Source of the DNA: Actinomadura atramentaria DSM 43919
Lineage (GTDB): Bacteria > Actinomycetota > Actinomycetes > Streptosporangiales > Streptosporangiaceae
Length of the DNA stretch: 64,000 bases
Direction of reading: 5' to 3'
Assembly: GCF_000381885.1 (NCBI RefSeq)
Contig: NZ_KB907213.1
Location: forward strand, 222,043 to 286,042
Shown: in pieces, positions 63,397 through 64,000 of the stretch
Position numbering within the stretch: the first letter of the stretch is position 1
Layout: each line of letters begins with the position of its first letter
Notes under the pieces: generated by a model
What the model saw: the letters and a program-made list of their open reading frames with translations, nothing else
Told to the model about the DNA's origin: nothing
Databases searched by the model: none
Position numbers and translations under genes: made by a program

Positions 63397-64000
63397 CACT
63401 CAACGTGGACCGCCCCACCAAGGCGGTTGAATGGGACATGCTGCAGGCCGCGCTCACCGAGCTGATCCTTCAACGTGGACCAGCCTCGAAGGGCTGGTGA
63501 AACCCGGGCGCGACCGGGTTTTCGGGATCGACAGGGTCCCTTCAACGTGGACCAGCCCCGAAGGGCTGGTGAAACCGGGGTGTGGAGCCGGTGGGAGCCG
63601 GTGTAGGTGGGCCTTCAACGTGGACCAGCCCCAAAGGGCTGGTGAAACCCGCGCCGCGGTCCCGCAACGCCTCGTCGACGTTCAGCCTTCAACGTGGACC
63701 AGCCCCAAAGGGCTGGTGAAACCCGACACTGATCCGGCGTGCCCTGCGGAGTGGGGCACCTTCAACCTGGACCAGCCCCAAAGGGCTGGTGAAACACGGC
63801 GGTCTTGATCGCCTCACCGAGCCGGTCGGTCCTTCAACGTGGACCAGCCCCAAAAGGCTGGTGAAACGCCGAACAGCACCAGGTCCGCGCCCGGCTCCTC
63901 GCGCTCCTTCAACGTGGACCAGCCCCAAAGGGCTGGTGAAACCGCGCTCACCGCGATCCTCATCGCCCGCAGCGAGGACCTTCAACGTGGACCAGCCCCA
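63397..64000 (-). CRISPR. Second CRISPR array, decayed (trailer) end; continues past the window
   Basis: About 37-base repeats beginning CCTTCAACGTGGACC and ending GGGCTGGTGAAAC on the plus strand, at 63467, 63539, 63612, 63686, 63759, 63831, 63906 and 63979 (last one cut off), with 35-38-base spacers. An extra, strongly decayed repeat is at about 63397-63433. Repeats 1 and 2 differ from the consensus (CCTCG or CCCCG in place of CCCCA). Since decay is on the left, the leader is probably to the right and the array is transcribed leftward, with the repeat then read GTTTCACCAGCCC...TTGAAGG; this is inference. The repeat differs from array 1 and has no cas genes in view. Confidence 0.9.

Noticed and set aside
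63467..64000. Small ORFs across the second array (FTSPLGLVHVEG-like repeats)
   Set aside because: Same reason: translation of CRISPR repeats.

Overview
This window is high-GC actinobacterial DNA. Third-position GC bias, many GTG starts, four-base ATGA/GTGA stop-start overlaps, MarR/MFS and TetR/GntR pairs and an ECF41-type sigma factor all point to an actinomycete. The style suggests Streptosporangiales/Thermomonosporaceae (Actinomadura-like), but that rank is inference. Short AT-richer stretches (about 25.8-29.2 kb and 47.7-49.2 kb) stand out as acquired DNA.

Region 1 (1-25.8 kb) is mostly chromosomal. It holds an MFS transporter, a PspC protein, aspartate-semialdehyde dehydrogenase, lipoproteins, an esterase, a GH16-type lipoprotein, a MarR/EmrB-type efflux pair, an S4 RNA-binding protein and a TerD protein fused to a PD-(D/E)XK-type domain. 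It also holds a FAH/VOC catabolic operon facing its GntR regulator across an inverted operator pair, a three-gene operon with two tandem AbiEii-like nucleotidyltransferases, CorA, a secreted lipase facing a TetR regulator with two palindromic operators, a SigJ-like sigma factor, and a class D beta-lactamase coupled to an MFS gene. Two intergenic regions carry copies of one dispersed palindromic repeat.

Region 2 (25.8-40.2 kb) is a defence island. A low-GC type II restriction-modification pair abuts and apparently replaces the 3' end of the MFS gene. After a decayed stretch with a tRNA-like fragment comes a complete type I-C CRISPR-Cas locus (cas3-cas5-cas8c-cas7-cas4-cas1-cas2) and a 17-repeat array that decays at its far end.

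Region 3 (40.4-52.1 kb) holds a frameshifted LuxR-type regulator, an S9 peptidase, and a remnant of a mobilisable element: a primase with an ArdC-like N-terminus, a MobC-like protein, a MobP-type relaxase, small accessory genes, a double SUKH protein and gene/IS debris. No integrase is visible.

Region 4 (52.2-62.4 kb) is the most unusual. A divergent XRE-type regulator faces a 12-gene, almost gapless, translationally coupled operon. The first four genes (folE, queC, queD, queE) make preQ0, the 7-deazaguanine precursor. They are followed by a sulfatase-modifying-factor-fold protein, a DUF6884-like protein, a phosphoribosyltransferase, two GT4 glycosyltransferases, a PIG-L deacetylase, a WbqC-like protein and a reverse-transcriptase-like protein whose active-site aspartate pair is altered. 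No queF, tRNA-guanine transglycosylase or DpdA-like gene is present, so the product is more likely a glycosylated 7-deazapurine molecule or nucleotide than queuosine. The RT-like gene inside such an operon is unexplained.

Region 5 (62.5-64 kb) has a stand-alone 5'-3' exonuclease and the decayed end of a second CRISPR array with a different repeat; its cas genes, if any, lie to the right of the window.
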